NCBI RefSeq assembly: GCF_900116495.1
Contig: NZ_FPAY01000001.1
Location: 992,001 to 1,056,000 of the forward strand
From: Arthrobacter sp. ov118
Lineage (GTDB): Bacteria > Actinomycetota > Actinomycetes > Actinomycetales > Micrococcaceae
Direction of reading: 5' to 3'
DNA: 64,000 nt
The notes below the pieces were generated by a model that searched no databases, was not told where the DNA came from, and worked only from the letters and a program-made list of their open reading frames with translations. Made by a program: the position numbers and the translations under genes. Below, piece after piece: positions 34,020-42,377 of the stretch (its first letter is position 1; the number at the start of each line of letters is the position of its first letter).

Positions 34020-35185
34020 CTTCCGCCTCCCCGGCCGCTGACATGAACGCCGCCCAGAACTCCGGCATCACCTACGCCTCCGCCGGCGTCGACGTCGAGG
34101 CGGGAGACCGCGCCGTCGAGCTCATGAAGGATGCCGTCAAGGCAACCCACAACGCCTCGGTGATCGGCGGCGTCGGCGGATTCGCCGGCCTCTACGACGT
34201 CTCCAAGCTGCTGACCTACAAGCGGCCCCTCCTGGCCACATCCACCGACGGCGTCGGCACCAAGGTGGCCATCGCCCAGGCTATGGACATCCACGACACC
34301 ATCGGCTACGACCTCGTCGGCATGGTGGTGGACGACATCGTGGTGGTGGGCGCCGAGCCGCTCTACATGACCGACTACATCGCCTGCGGCAAGGTGGTGC
34401 CCGAGCGCATCGCCGACATCGTCCGCGGCATCGCGGCCGCCTGCTCGGTCGCCGGCACTGCCTTGGTGGGCGGCGAAACTGCCGAGCACCCCGGCCTGCT
34501 GGGCGAGCACGAGTACGACGTCGCCGGTGCCGCCACCGGCGTTGTCGAGGCCTCCGAACTGCTCGGCCCGGACCGTGTCCGCGCCGGCGACGTCGTGATC
34601 GGCATGGCCTCGTCCGGTCTGCACTCCAACGGCTACTCCCTGGTCCGCCGCGTCATCAACCACGCAGGCTGGGCCCTGGACCGCCAGGTCTCCGAACTGG
34701 GCCGCACGCTGGGCGAGGAACTCCTCGAACCGACCCGCGTCTACGCCGCGGACTGCCTGGACCTCGCCCGCACCTTCCCGGTCAACGCCGGTCCCGGCGG
34801 CAAGGCCGTCCACGGCTTCAGCCACGTCACCGGCGGCGGGCTCGCCGCCAACCTCGCCCGGGTCCTCCCGCAGGGCCTGCTGGCCACCGTTGACCGTGCC
34901 ACGTGGGAACTGCCGGCCATCTTCAAGCTGGTCTCCGAGCTCGGCAACGTCCCCCTCGCCGACCTCGAGCGCACCCTGAATTTGGGCGTGGGCATGGTCG
35001 CCATTGTGTCCCCGGAAGCCGCCGACGCCGCGGTCAACCGGCTCAACGACTGCGGCCTGCCGTCCTGGATCATGGGCACCGTCGAGGAGAACTCGGATTC
35101 GATCGTGAAGACGGGCCCCGATTACGTCCAGGGCGCCAAGGGCGTCGACGGCGGCGCTGTCCGCCTGGTCAACGATTACGCCTAA
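34016..35185 (+). CDS. purM: Phosphoribosylformylglycinamidine cyclo-ligase (AIR synthetase)
   Basis: ATP-dependent ring closure of FGAM to AIR, the fifth step of purine synthesis. It has 389 residues, about 35 more than E. coli PurM, mainly in the N-terminal tail. Family blocks are present: ITYASAGVDVEAGD, LLATSTDGVGTKVAIA, DLVGMVVDDIVVVGAEPLY, GGETAEHPGL, ASSGLHSNGYSLVR and HVTGGGLAANLARVLP. Its ATGA overlap with purF shows translational coupling. A small GC-rich hairpin near 35202-35220 follows. Confidence 0.97.
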   Translation: MTSASPAADMNAAQNSGITYASAGVDVEAGDRAVELMKDAVKATHNASVIGGVGGFAGLYDVSKLLTYKRPLLATSTDGVGTKVAIAQAMDIHDTIGYDLVGMVVDDIVVVGAEPLYMTDYIACGKVVPERIADIVRGIAAACSVAGTALVGGETAEHPGLLGEHEYDVAGAATGVVEASELLGPDRVRAGDVVIGMASSGLHSNGYSLVRRVINHAGWALDRQVSELGRTLGEELLEPTRVYAADCLDLARTFPVNAGPGGKAVHGFSHVTGGGLAANLARVLPQGLLATVDRATWELPAIFKLVSELGNVPLADLERTLNLGVGMVAIVSPEAADAAVNRLNDCGLPSWIMGTVEENSDSIVKTGPDYVQGAKGVDGGAVRLVNDYA

Positions 35186-35255
35186 ACGGACCGAGGTCTC
35201 CCGCGAGCGCCGAGCTTGCGAGGCGAGGGGCCGGTGGGGCCCACGCGATCTGTTT

Positions 35256-36038
35256 TTAGACCTCCAGCAGGTTGAAAACGCCGCCCTGCGGGTCCTGGAG
35301 GGTGGCGATGCTGCCGGCTTCCTCGCCCTCCTCCGGTTCAATCAGCACGACGCCGCCCGCAGCTACTGCGGCCTGCACCGCCTCCGCGACGTCGGACACA
35401 CCGAAATACACCTGCCACCCGGGCTGGAGGGTGTCCTGCGCATCGCCGGGCACGCGTGCGATCCCGGCCACTTCCGTACCGTCCACCATGAGCGTGGTGT
35501 AGGTGCCGCCGTCGTCTTGGGGGTATTCGGTCACCTCGTGGCCGAAGATCTGCTGGAAGAACCCGACGGCCGCCTGCGGGTCCGGGGTCAGCAGTTCGGC
35601 CCAAGTCAAGGCGCCCGTCTCCTGGCTCCGGGCGGCACCGAAATGGCTGCCCGCCTGCCAGGCGCCGGTGGTTCCGCCGCCGGGCGGGGCGAAAAAGACC
35701 ATGACGCCGGTGTCACCGATCTCCTCGGGGCCGAATTCCAGCTGGCCGGAGGAATGGGCCAGTTCGGCAGCCAGGTCCCGGGCGTCGTCGACCGCGAAAT
35801 ACACGTTCCACCGGCCCGGTTCTCCCGCGGATTCCTGCTGGGTGTTTTGCGGGGCGAGCACCGTCACCAACGCGTCACCGAGGAAGGCTTGCGCGTAACT
35901 GCGTCCGTCCGGGGTGGGCAGGTCTTCATACCGCCAGCCGAAAACCGCCGCGTAGAAGGCCTTGGCCGCCTCCACGTCCCTGGTCTGCAGGTCCGTCCAG
36001 CAGAGCTCACCCTCGGCGAATCCCGTGCGTATGGTCAT
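35256..36038 (-). CDS. VOC-family protein with two glyoxalase-like domains
   Basis: A 260-residue tandem VOC-fold protein. The first domain (about 8-118) starts GELCWTDLQTRDVEAAKAFYAAVFGW. The second (about 135-260) starts LTWAELLTPDPQAAVGFFQQIFG. Both descriptions exceed a single motif and are read as repeated beta-alpha-beta-beta-beta units. Relatives are annotated as glyoxalase/bleomycin resistance-like or hydroxylases; metal ligands cannot be assigned confidently. It is convergent with purM. Function unknown. Confidence 0.8.
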   Translation of the reverse strand: MTIRTGFAEGELCWTDLQTRDVEAAKAFYAAVFGWRYEDLPTPDGRSYAQAFLGDALVTVLAPQNTQQESAGEPGRWNVYFAVDDARDLAAELAHSSGQLEFGPEEIGDTGVMVFFAPPGGGTTGAWQAGSHFGAARSQETGALTWAELLTPDPQAAVGFFQQIFGHEVTEYPQDDGGTYTTLMVDGTEVAGIARVPGDAQDTLQPGWQVYFGVSDVAEAVQAAVAAGGVVLIEPEEGEEAGSIATLQDPQGGVFNLLEV

Positions 36039-36104
36039 GGCAGTCCTTCCGGTGCAATGGGGTCGTGTCCGGGAGAATCCGGCACGATCAACCTAGTCCG
36101 CGGC

Positions 36105-36245
36105 ACCGTGAGTGACAACCGCGGTGCCTACTACGCAGTGCCAACCGCGCGGTGACCGGGCAGTGCCAACCGCGGGGTGCCTACTACGCAGTGCCAACCG
36201 CGCAGTGCCAAGCGTCTTGTGCCAACCACGCCGCGCCTACCGCGT
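36105..36245 (+). repeat. Direct repeats built on GTGCCAACCGCG
   Basis: A 28-base direct repeat beginning GGTGCCTACTACGCAGTGCC occurs at 36123-36150 and 36176-36203 without mismatch. Shorter related units (CAGTGCCAACCGCG, TTGTGCCAACCACG) fill the space between and after. It looks like a decayed tandem array, noncoding on both strands. Confidence 0.75.
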
Positions 36246-36255
36246 TGCACAAGAA

Positions 36256-36296
36256 AGGCCGCCGGACACGCCTGAGACAGGTGTGGCCGACGGCCT
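36256..36296 (-). terminator. Long hairpin terminator after the DUF3073 gene
   Basis: Arms AGGCCGCCGGACACGCCTG and CAGGTGTGGCCGACGGCCT pair over about 18 bases with two mismatches around a three-base loop. On the minus strand the stem is followed by a T-rich TTTCTT, so it fits termination of the gene at 36399-36629. Confidence 0.65.
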
Positions 36297-36398
36297 GAAA
36301 TTCATGAACTGGCACCGCAGTGCCGGAAGGATCCCATCGGGCATTTCCACCACTGGATGATGCCCCCGCGGGACAAGGCTGCCGGGACGAAGCGCCGA

Positions 36399-36629
36399 CT
36401 AACCTATACGACGGGAATCTACCTCGTCGTCGTCGTCCAAATCGTCCGCGTACTTATCCACGTACGCCGAATAATCCGGTTCGACCGGGTCATCCGCGAA
36501 GTGGTTCGTGGCACGACTTCCCGGACCCGTGAGCTCGCGCTGAAGGGCCGAATAGTCAGTGTTCGGGGAGTAGTACTTAATGTCCCGAGCCTGCTTGGTA
36601 GCTTTTGCCTTTTGACGGCCGCGCCCCAT
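36399..36629 (-). CDS. DUF3073 domain protein
   Basis: A 76-residue actinobacterial protein of unknown function, highly conserved in the phylum. It starts MGRGRQKAKATKQARDIKYY, continues SPNTDYSALQREL and ends in an acidic region (DKYADDLDDDDEV). The basic N-terminus and acidic C-terminus make it strongly bipolar. The ATG at 36629 has an AGGGGG site; an in-frame extension of 13 codons lacks homology. It is monocistronic. Confidence 0.88.
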   Translation of the reverse strand: MGRGRQKAKATKQARDIKYYSPNTDYSALQRELTGPGSRATNHFADDPVEPDYSAYVDKYADDLDDDDEVDSRRIG

Positions 36630-36908
36630 GGCGTGACCCCCTTTTGTACTTGGACCGGAGGTGGTCACCTTTGGCGATCGGTGAGGCCCCGGAATGTTTG
36701 GTCAATTTGTCGTACACCTAGATTACATGCTTTCGGCGTCGACTGCTTGCCGCCCCGCTCCCCTGTGGACAGTGTGGCGCCTCCGCCAGCTGCGGTCGCG
36801 GGCCCGGGCGTATGCGCCACGCCGTACATCTTCGATAGAGTTTCGTGATGTGCGCCCAGAAAAGGGCCACGACGCCGGGCCTCCAGCCCGGGCAAGAGAC
36901 GCACGGAA

Positions 36909-37754
36909 GTGGTGAATTTCTCATTGAGCGAAGAGAATCCAAGGCCCGCCGGGGCAATCCCGCCGCCGCCTTCGAGACCGCCGACGTCCGCCCTGCCCGT
37001 TATCGAAATCGATGCGGAACAGCGTGCAAAATATTCGACGCTCCCCCCGGACGGACCCGCCGAGCCTTCCGGGGCGGCCGGGGTGCCTGACGCGCCTCCA
37101 GCGGGGAAACCCGCTGCCAGGGCCCCTGGGGCCGCCTTCGCCGGCGCCATCACCGCGCTCTCGGACCGGGTCCGTCCCCTGGCCCGTCGGGTCCGTCCCC
37201 TGGCCCGTCGGGTCCGTCCCCTGGCCCGTCGGGTCCGCCGCCACGGGCCCAAGCGGCTCGGCGCGGCCGCGGCTGTGCTCGCTGTCCTCGGGCTTCTGGT
37301 CTGGTGGGCTGTGGCATCATTCGCCGGCGGCGCCCAGACCTCCGCGGACAACAGCCCGGCCGCCGCAGCGGCGCCGGCTTCGGCCCCGGCCAGCCGCGGG
37401 ACCTTGCCGCTGGAAGGCGTCACCCCCATGGATTTCCAGCTGCGGGACTGCTTCAAGGACTTTGATCCCGATGCGCAGCAGTCCACCGTTGTCGACTGCG
37501 CCACCGCCCACTCGGCGCAGCTGGTCGCCGTGGAGAAGTACGCGGCCGGGGACTCCTACCCCGGCCGGGAAGCGCTCAAGCAAAAGGCGCGTGATGTCTG
37601 CAGGGCGGCGCCCCTGACGGACAAGACCGGTGACGCGCTGAGCTACAAGCTGGCCTACCCCAGCTCCAGCAGCTGGAACAAGGGCGACCGCCGGGTCGAC
37701 TGCTACGTCGTGACAGATGCAGGAAACGTGCTCACGAAATCCCTGCTCCCTTAA
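36909..37754 (+). CDS. Septum formation family membrane protein
   Basis: A single-pass protein of about 281 residues. A Pro-rich cytoplasmic part (1-90) is followed by a strongly basic stretch made of three exact copies of VRPLARR (about 88-108), a membrane helix (about 117-140), an Ala/Pro linker and an extracytoplasmic septum-formation-type domain. That domain has cysteines in LRDCFKDF, VVDCATAHSAQLVA, DVCRAAP and VDCYVVTD, probably two disulfides. The start is one of two adjacent GTG codons (36909 or 36912). The positive repeat next to the helix should fix topology and may bind phospholipid or other acidic partners. Confidence 0.75.
   Translation: MVNFSLSEENPRPAGAIPPPPSRPPTSALPVIEIDAEQRAKYSTLPPDGPAEPSGAAGVPDAPPAGKPAARAPGAAFAGAITALSDRVRPLARRVRPLARRVRPLARRVRRHGPKRLGAAAAVLAVLGLLVWWAVASFAGGAQTSADNSPAAAAAPASAPASRGTLPLEGVTPMDFQLRDCFKDFDPDAQQSTVVDCATAHSAQLVAVEKYAAGDSYPGREALKQKARDVCRAAPLTDKTGDALSYKLAYPSSSSWNKGDRRVDCYVVTDAGNVLTKSLLP
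37170..37232 (+). repeat. Three exact 21-base tandem repeats
   Basis: The unit begins GTCCGTCCCCTGGCCCGTCG and is 21 bases long. Copies at 37170, 37191 and 37212 are identical, encoding three VRPLARR heptads. Exact identity suggests a recent expansion. Confidence 0.9.
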
Positions 37755-37772
37755 CCCTGCCCCGTCATACAG

Positions 37773-37805
37773 CACTGGCAGCCGGGACGATCCCGGCTGC
37801 CAGTG
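37773..37805. terminator. Bidirectional hairpin between convergent genes
   Basis: Arms CACTGGCAGCCGGGA and TCCCGGCTGCCAGTG pair perfectly over 15 bases with a CGA loop, midway between the septum-formation gene and clpB. There is no T-run, which is common in such high-GC genomes. Confidence 0.7.
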
Positions 37806-37876
37806 GCGCTTAAGTTACTCTTCCGGCCGCGCGCGGCGGCTCCCGACGGCTTTCCAGCCCACGGGGCCCCCGCCCC

Positions 37877-40558
37877 CTACTCCTTGCGCCGGACCGAGAG
37901 CCCGCCGCCGGTGGACAGGCCGGCGGGCGCGCCGGCGGACGCGCCGTCGTCGGGCCAGTCCGCGGTTTCCCGCCCGCCCATGGTGAGTTCCATCAGATCA
38001 GGCGCGGTGTCCACCACAACCGTGTCACCATCCGAGATCTCGCCGGCCAGGATGGCCTTGGCCAGCCGGTCGCCGATCTCGCGTTGCACCAGTCGGCGCA
38101 GCGGCCGGGCGCCGTACGCGGGGTCGAAGCCGGTGACCGCAAGCCAGGCGCGGGCGCCGTCGGTAACTTCCAAATTCAGCCTGCGGCCCTTGAGACGCTC
38201 GCCCAACTCCTTGACCTGGAGTTCCACGATCTGGGAAAGCTCCTCCACGTTCAGCGGGTCGAACAGCACCACCTCGTCCAGCCGGTTCAGGAACTCCGGC
38301 TTGAAGGACGCGTGCACGGTGGCCATGACGGCATTCCGCTTGGCCTCGGCGTCGAGGTTGGGGTCCACAAGGAACTGGCTGCCGAGGTTCGAGGTGAGCA
38401 CCAGGATCACGTTGCGGAAGTCGACGGTGCGGCCCTGGCCGTCGGTGAGCCGGCCGTCGTCGAGTACCTGCAGGAGGATGTCGAAGACCTCCGGGTGGGC
38501 CTTTTCCACCTCGTCGAGCAGCAGCACCGAGTACGGGCGCCGCCGGACGGCCTCGGTCAGCTGGCCGCCTTCCTCGTAGCCGACGTACCCGGGAGGGGCG
38601 CCGACGAGCCGGGCCACGGAGTGCTTCTCCGAGTATTCGGACATGTCGATCCGCACCATCGCGCGCTCGTCGTCGAAGAGGAAATCGGCGAGGGACTTGG
38701 CGAGCTCGGTCTTGCCCACACCGGTGGGGCCGAGGAAGAGGAAGGAGCCGGTGGGCCGATTGGGATCGCTGATTCCCGCACGGGCGCGGCGCACGGCGTC
38801 GGAGACTACGGCGACGGCCTTCTTCTGGCCGATCAGCCGTTCGCCCAGGACGTGTTCCATGTTCAGCAGCTTCTGGCTCTCGCCCTGCAGCATGCGCCCG
38901 GCCGGGATGCCGGTCCAGGCCGAAATCACCTCGGCGATGTCATCGGCGGTGACTTCGTCGGCGACCATCTGCGCGGACTTGTCGGGCACAGCGGCTTCGG
39001 CCGCGGCTGCGGCGTTCAGCTCCCGTTCCAGGGCAGGGATCTCACCGTAGAGGACCCTCGATGCCGTCTCGAGGTCCCCCTCGCGCTGGGCCTTGTCGGC
39101 GGCGGAGCGGAGCTCGTCGAGCTTTGCCCGCAGGTCCCCCACGCGGTTCAGGCCAGCCTTCTCGGCCTCCCAGCGGGCATTGAGGGCCGCGAGCTCTTCC
39201 TTCTTGTCCGCCATGTCCGCGCGCAGGGCCGCCAGGCGCTCCACGGAGGCGGGATCGGTCTCGCCGGCCAGGGCCAGTTCTTCCATGGTCAGCCGGTCCA
39301 CCTGGCGGCGCAGCTGATCGATCTCCTCCGGGGCGGAATCGATTTCCATGCGCAGCCGTGATGCGGCCTCGTCCACGAGGTCGATCGCCTTGTCCGGCAG
39401 CTGCCGCCCGGAGATGTACCGGTTCGAGAGCGTAGCGGCCGCGACGAGGGCGGAGTCGGCGATGGAGACCTTGTGGTGGGCCTCGTAGCGCTCCTTGAGC
39501 CCGCGCAGGATGCCGATGGTGTCCTCAACGCTCGGCTCGCCCACAAAAACCTGCTGGAACCGGCGCTCCAGAGCGGGGTCCTTTTCGATGTTCTCGCGGT
39601 ACTCATCCAGCGTGGTGGCACCGATCAGCCGCAGCTCACCGCGGGCCAGCATGGGCTTGAGCATGTTGCCGGCATCCATGGAGCTGTCGCCGGAGGCGCC
39701 GGCGCCCACCACCGTGTGGAGTTCGTCGATGAACGTGACGATCTGCCCCTCGGACCCCTTGATTTCCTCCAGGACCGCCTTTAGCCGTTCCTCAAATTCG
39801 CCGCGGTACTTGGCTCCGGCCACCATGGAGGCCAGGTCGAGCGCGATCAGGGTTTTGCCGCGCAGGCTTTCGGGCACGTCGCCTTCCACGATCCGCTGGG
39901 CGAGACCTTCGACGACGGCGGTCTTGCCGACGCCGGGCTCGCCGATGATCACCGGGTTGTTCTTGGTGCGGCGGCTCAGCACCTGGATGATGCGGCGGAT
40001 CTCGGCGTCGCGGCCGATCACCGGGTCAAGCTTGCCCGAGCGGGCAATTGCGGTGAGGTCCGTGCCGTACTTTTCCAGCGCCTGGAAGGAGTTTTCGGGG
40101 TCGGCGTTGTCCACTTTGCGGTCGCCGCGGACGCCGGGCAGGGCGGCCAGCAGCGCCTCGTGCGAGGCGCCGGCCTCGCGCAGGAGCTTCCCGACGCCGT
40201 CGCTCCCGGCCGCCAGGCCCAGCAGCAGGTGTTCTGTGGAGACAAAGCTGTCCCCGAGCCGCTCGGCCTCGTTCTGGGCGTTCTGGATCGCCTGCAGCCC
40301 GGTGCGGGACAGCTGCGCCTGCTGCACAGAACTGCCGGAGGTGGAGGGCAGCGCCTTGATGGCTGTGCTGGCCTGGACGCTGACGGTGTCCGGGTCGGCG
40401 CCGGTGGCGCGGAGCAGCGCGACGGCGACGCCCTCCCGCTGGTCCATGAGCGCCTTGAGCAGGTGGGCGGGTTCTAGCTGCGGGTTTCCCGCTGTCGAGG
40501 CGTTCATGGCTGCCGCAGCGAGAGCTTCCTGGCTCTTGGTGGTGAATTTGGCGTCCAA
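37877..40558 (-). CDS. clpB: ClpB disaggregase
   Basis: A Hsp100 AAA+ chaperone that works with DnaK to dissolve protein aggregates. From the TTG at 40558 it has 893 residues. An N-terminal Clp-repeat domain (about 1-145) is followed by AAA-1 with Walker A GEPGVGKT and Walker B FIDELH. Then come the coiled-coil M domain (about 400-520), AAA-2 with GPTGVGKT and LLLDEVEKAHPE, and a small C-terminal domain. The start follows GGAG by six bases, and the protein starts like other ClpB (DAKFTTKSQEAL). A Gly/Ala-rich C-terminal extension of about 25 residues is extra. A HAIR-like operator lies just upstream. Confidence 0.97.
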   Translation of the reverse strand: MDAKFTTKSQEALAAAAMNASTAGNPQLEPAHLLKALMDQREGVAVALLRATGADPDTVSVQASTAIKALPSTSGSSVQQAQLSRTGLQAIQNAQNEAERLGDSFVSTEHLLLGLAAGSDGVGKLLREAGASHEALLAALPGVRGDRKVDNADPENSFQALEKYGTDLTAIARSGKLDPVIGRDAEIRRIIQVLSRRTKNNPVIIGEPGVGKTAVVEGLAQRIVEGDVPESLRGKTLIALDLASMVAGAKYRGEFEERLKAVLEEIKGSEGQIVTFIDELHTVVGAGASGDSSMDAGNMLKPMLARGELRLIGATTLDEYRENIEKDPALERRFQQVFVGEPSVEDTIGILRGLKERYEAHHKVSIADSALVAAATLSNRYISGRQLPDKAIDLVDEAASRLRMEIDSAPEEIDQLRRQVDRLTMEELALAGETDPASVERLAALRADMADKKEELAALNARWEAEKAGLNRVGDLRAKLDELRSAADKAQREGDLETASRVLYGEIPALERELNAAAAAEAAVPDKSAQMVADEVTADDIAEVISAWTGIPAGRMLQGESQKLLNMEHVLGERLIGQKKAVAVVSDAVRRARAGISDPNRPTGSFLFLGPTGVGKTELAKSLADFLFDDERAMVRIDMSEYSEKHSVARLVGAPPGYVGYEEGGQLTEAVRRRPYSVLLLDEVEKAHPEVFDILLQVLDDGRLTDGQGRTVDFRNVILVLTSNLGSQFLVDPNLDAEAKRNAVMATVHASFKPEFLNRLDEVVLFDPLNVEELSQIVELQVKELGERLKGRRLNLEVTDGARAWLAVTGFDPAYGARPLRRLVQREIGDRLAKAILAGEISDGDTVVVDTAPDLMELTMGGRETADWPDDGASAGAPAGLSTGGGLSVRRKE

Positions 40559-40590
40559 AGGGGGCTCCTTCCGGAATGGTCCTGGCTTCA

Positions 40591-40615
40591 AAGTTGAGTC
40601 TACATGGCTCAACTT
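40591..40615 (-). promoter_or_regulatory. HAIR-like operator of clpB
   Basis: AAGTTGAG (40591-40598) and CTCAACTT (40608-40615) form a perfect inverted repeat with a nine-base spacer. It closely matches the HspR-associated inverted repeat (CTTGAGT, N7, ACTCAAG) known in actinobacteria. It ends 33 bases upstream of the clpB start. Repression by HspR with heat-shock induction is the expected control. Confidence 0.8.
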
Positions 40616-41060
40616 TAGAATGGGGGACGTTGGCTCCATGTTTGCCGACAGCGAAACCCCTGTCTAGGGGCACGGCGTTCCCGCCGCCGGGTGCCGCGCC
40701 GGGCCGGTGGACGAGGCAGGGACCCGCGTCGGGGCGCGGGCCGCCGGGTGCTGCGCCGACCCCAACCCCGGACATGCCCCCGCCCGGGTCCGACTCCGGA
40801 CATGCCCTCACCCGAGCCCGAGGAGTGGACATGCTCCTGTTATGTCCACCCCTGGTGTCAAAAGCTGGACATGTCCCCCCATTCGGTCGCCAAGAATGAA
40901 CATGCCCCAGGGCAGGGCGCCGAAAAATGAGCATGCCCCGCCGCCTATCTACGAAGAATGAGCATGTCCGCCGCGGAACCCCGGAAACGCGCATATCCAA
41001 CCGCGCGGAAACCAAAAGAAGATCACGCCCCGGGACCACCGCCGCGTAGCCCGCGTGAAA
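40616..41060 (+). repeat. GGACATG palindrome array, left copy
   Basis: This gap upstream of the LacI gene has no convincing coding sequence. GGACATG-type units occur at 40770, 40798, 40827 and 40867, with reversed or diverged units at 40842, 40897, 40928 and 40960. Spacing is about 30 bases. The full form GGACATGTCC at 40867-40876 is a perfect 10-base palindrome. Flanking sequence is degenerate. The same motif array recurs after the operon at 46631-46925. Confidence 0.75.
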
Positions 41061-41062
41061 CA

Positions 41063-41079
41063 CTTAACGTTGCTTAACG
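41063..41079. promoter_or_regulatory. Putative operator/promoter of the LacI gene
   Basis: CTTAACG occurs twice, ten bases apart (41063 and 41073), with AACGTT between them. It is a possible autoregulatory site about 65 bases before the LacI start. The assignment rests on position only. Confidence 0.4.
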
Positions 41080-41144
41080 ATCAGGGGGCTCCCTACTGTA
41101 ACTGAGGTCACAGCAACAGGAACCGACGCGAAGGAGGGCCGGAC

Positions 41145-42203
41145 ATGCAGGAACACGCCGCAGGCATCACCGTGAAAGGCCCCGTCCCGCCGGTGTCCGC
41201 CGCCGCAGTGGCCAGGGCCGCCGGGGTTTCCTCGGCTGCCGTCTCCTACGTCCTCAACGGCAAGGGCGGCGTCTCGCCGGAAACCCGCCGCCACATTATC
41301 CACGTCGCGAACGAGCTCGGCTTCAGGCCCCGTAAGCCCTCGCAGTCAACTGATCCGCAGCGGACCCGGGTCATCGGGCTGATCCTCCCGAACATCATCA
41401 ATCCGATGTTTCCGCGGTGGGCACAGGGTGTCATCACGGCCGCGGCAGAGTCCGGCTACGAAGTGTTCGTCGCCACCACCCAGGACGATCCGTACGTGCT
41501 AGCCCAGGTCACCTCGACGCTCGCGCACCGCAACGTGGATGGCATCATCCTTGCCGCCTCGCTCCGGGACGATGCCACCGCGCTCCGCACCCTCAGGGCG
41601 GCCCGGATCCCCTATGTGTGCCTGTCCCGCCGGGCAGACTTCCTCGACTCGGACTTCGTCGGGATCGACGACGACGCGGCCGCCACCACGCTGATGCAGC
41701 ACATGCTCAGCCACGGCTTCACCGAAATCGCGACGGTAATCGGCCCCCGCTTTTCCACGGCTTCCCTGGCCCGCGAGCAAGCGTTTGTCCGCACCGCCGC
41801 CGCGGCGGGCATCACGATTAGTGGCGACCGGAAGATCAGCACCAGGGTCAACAACGAGGGCGGCCGGCTGGCAGCGGAACGTCTGTTCTCCGCCGGAACT
41901 CCGCCCCAGGCCGTGGTGTGCGGCAGCGACGAACTTGCCATCGGCGTCATGGAATACGCCCTCTCCCGCGGCCTGCGCATCCCCGACGACGTCGCCGTCG
42001 CCGGCTGTGACGGTCTGCCCCACAGCCGCTCCGGGCTGATCAACCTAACCAGCATTGTCCAGCCGCAGCAGGAAATGGCCAACGAGGCGTTCGCCATGCT
42101 GCTCAAACGCATCGATTCCCCGTCCGCCACCTACACCTCAAAAGTGTGCCAGCACCGCCTGCATATCGGGCGGACGTGCGGCTGCACGCCGCCGGACATC
42201 TGA
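41145..42203 (+). CDS. LacI-family transcriptional regulator
   Basis: A 352-residue regulator: a N-terminal helix-turn-helix (VSAAAVARAAGVSSAAVSYV, about 17-36), a hinge helix, and a periplasmic-binding-protein-like effector domain from RVIGLILPNIINPMF (about 76) to the end. CGSDELAIGVMEYAL and VAGCDGLPHSRSG fit the second subdomain. AGGAGG precedes the ATG. It heads an operon of MFS transporter, SDR, DUF849 enzyme and glycerate kinase, so it probably senses the transported compound or an early intermediate. Confidence 0.9.
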   Translation: MQEHAAGITVKGPVPPVSAAAVARAAGVSSAAVSYVLNGKGGVSPETRRHIIHVANELGFRPRKPSQSTDPQRTRVIGLILPNIINPMFPRWAQGVITAAAESGYEVFVATTQDDPYVLAQVTSTLAHRNVDGIILAASLRDDATALRTLRAARIPYVCLSRRADFLDSDFVGIDDDAAATTLMQHMLSHGFTEIATVIGPRFSTASLAREQAFVRTAAAAGITISGDRKISTRVNNEGGRLAAERLFSAGTPPQAVVCGSDELAIGVMEYALSRGLRIPDDVAVAGCDGLPHSRSGLINLTSIVQPQQEMANEAFAMLLKRIDSPSATYTSKVCQHRLHIGRTCGCTPPDI

Positions 42204-42377
42204 AGCCGGAGGCACCCTCCCGCCGGCCCGTCCATCTGTGGTCGGCTCTACACGTTCACGAATCCCTACCGACAGAAGCGCCGCGCGCCCGCCGCGGCTG
42301 CATAGCCCCCGTTTGCCCAACCGCACACCCGATCTGGCCCGACTTTTCCCCGCCCACCTACCCAAGGACCCCGACCC

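Larger units (their letters stand above)
36039..36398. other. Gap between VOC and DUF3073 genes
   Basis: A 360-base stretch with no convincing gene. It holds a set of repeats at 36105-36245, a long hairpin at 36256-36296 that probably terminates DUF3073, and then unremarkable sequence. Confidence 0.6.

Noticed and set aside
40770..40976. Possible CRISPR array from evenly spaced GGACATG units
   Set aside because: Units are only 7-10 bases long and degenerate, spacers are also similar to each other, and no cas genes are present. It is better described as a palindromic repeat array.
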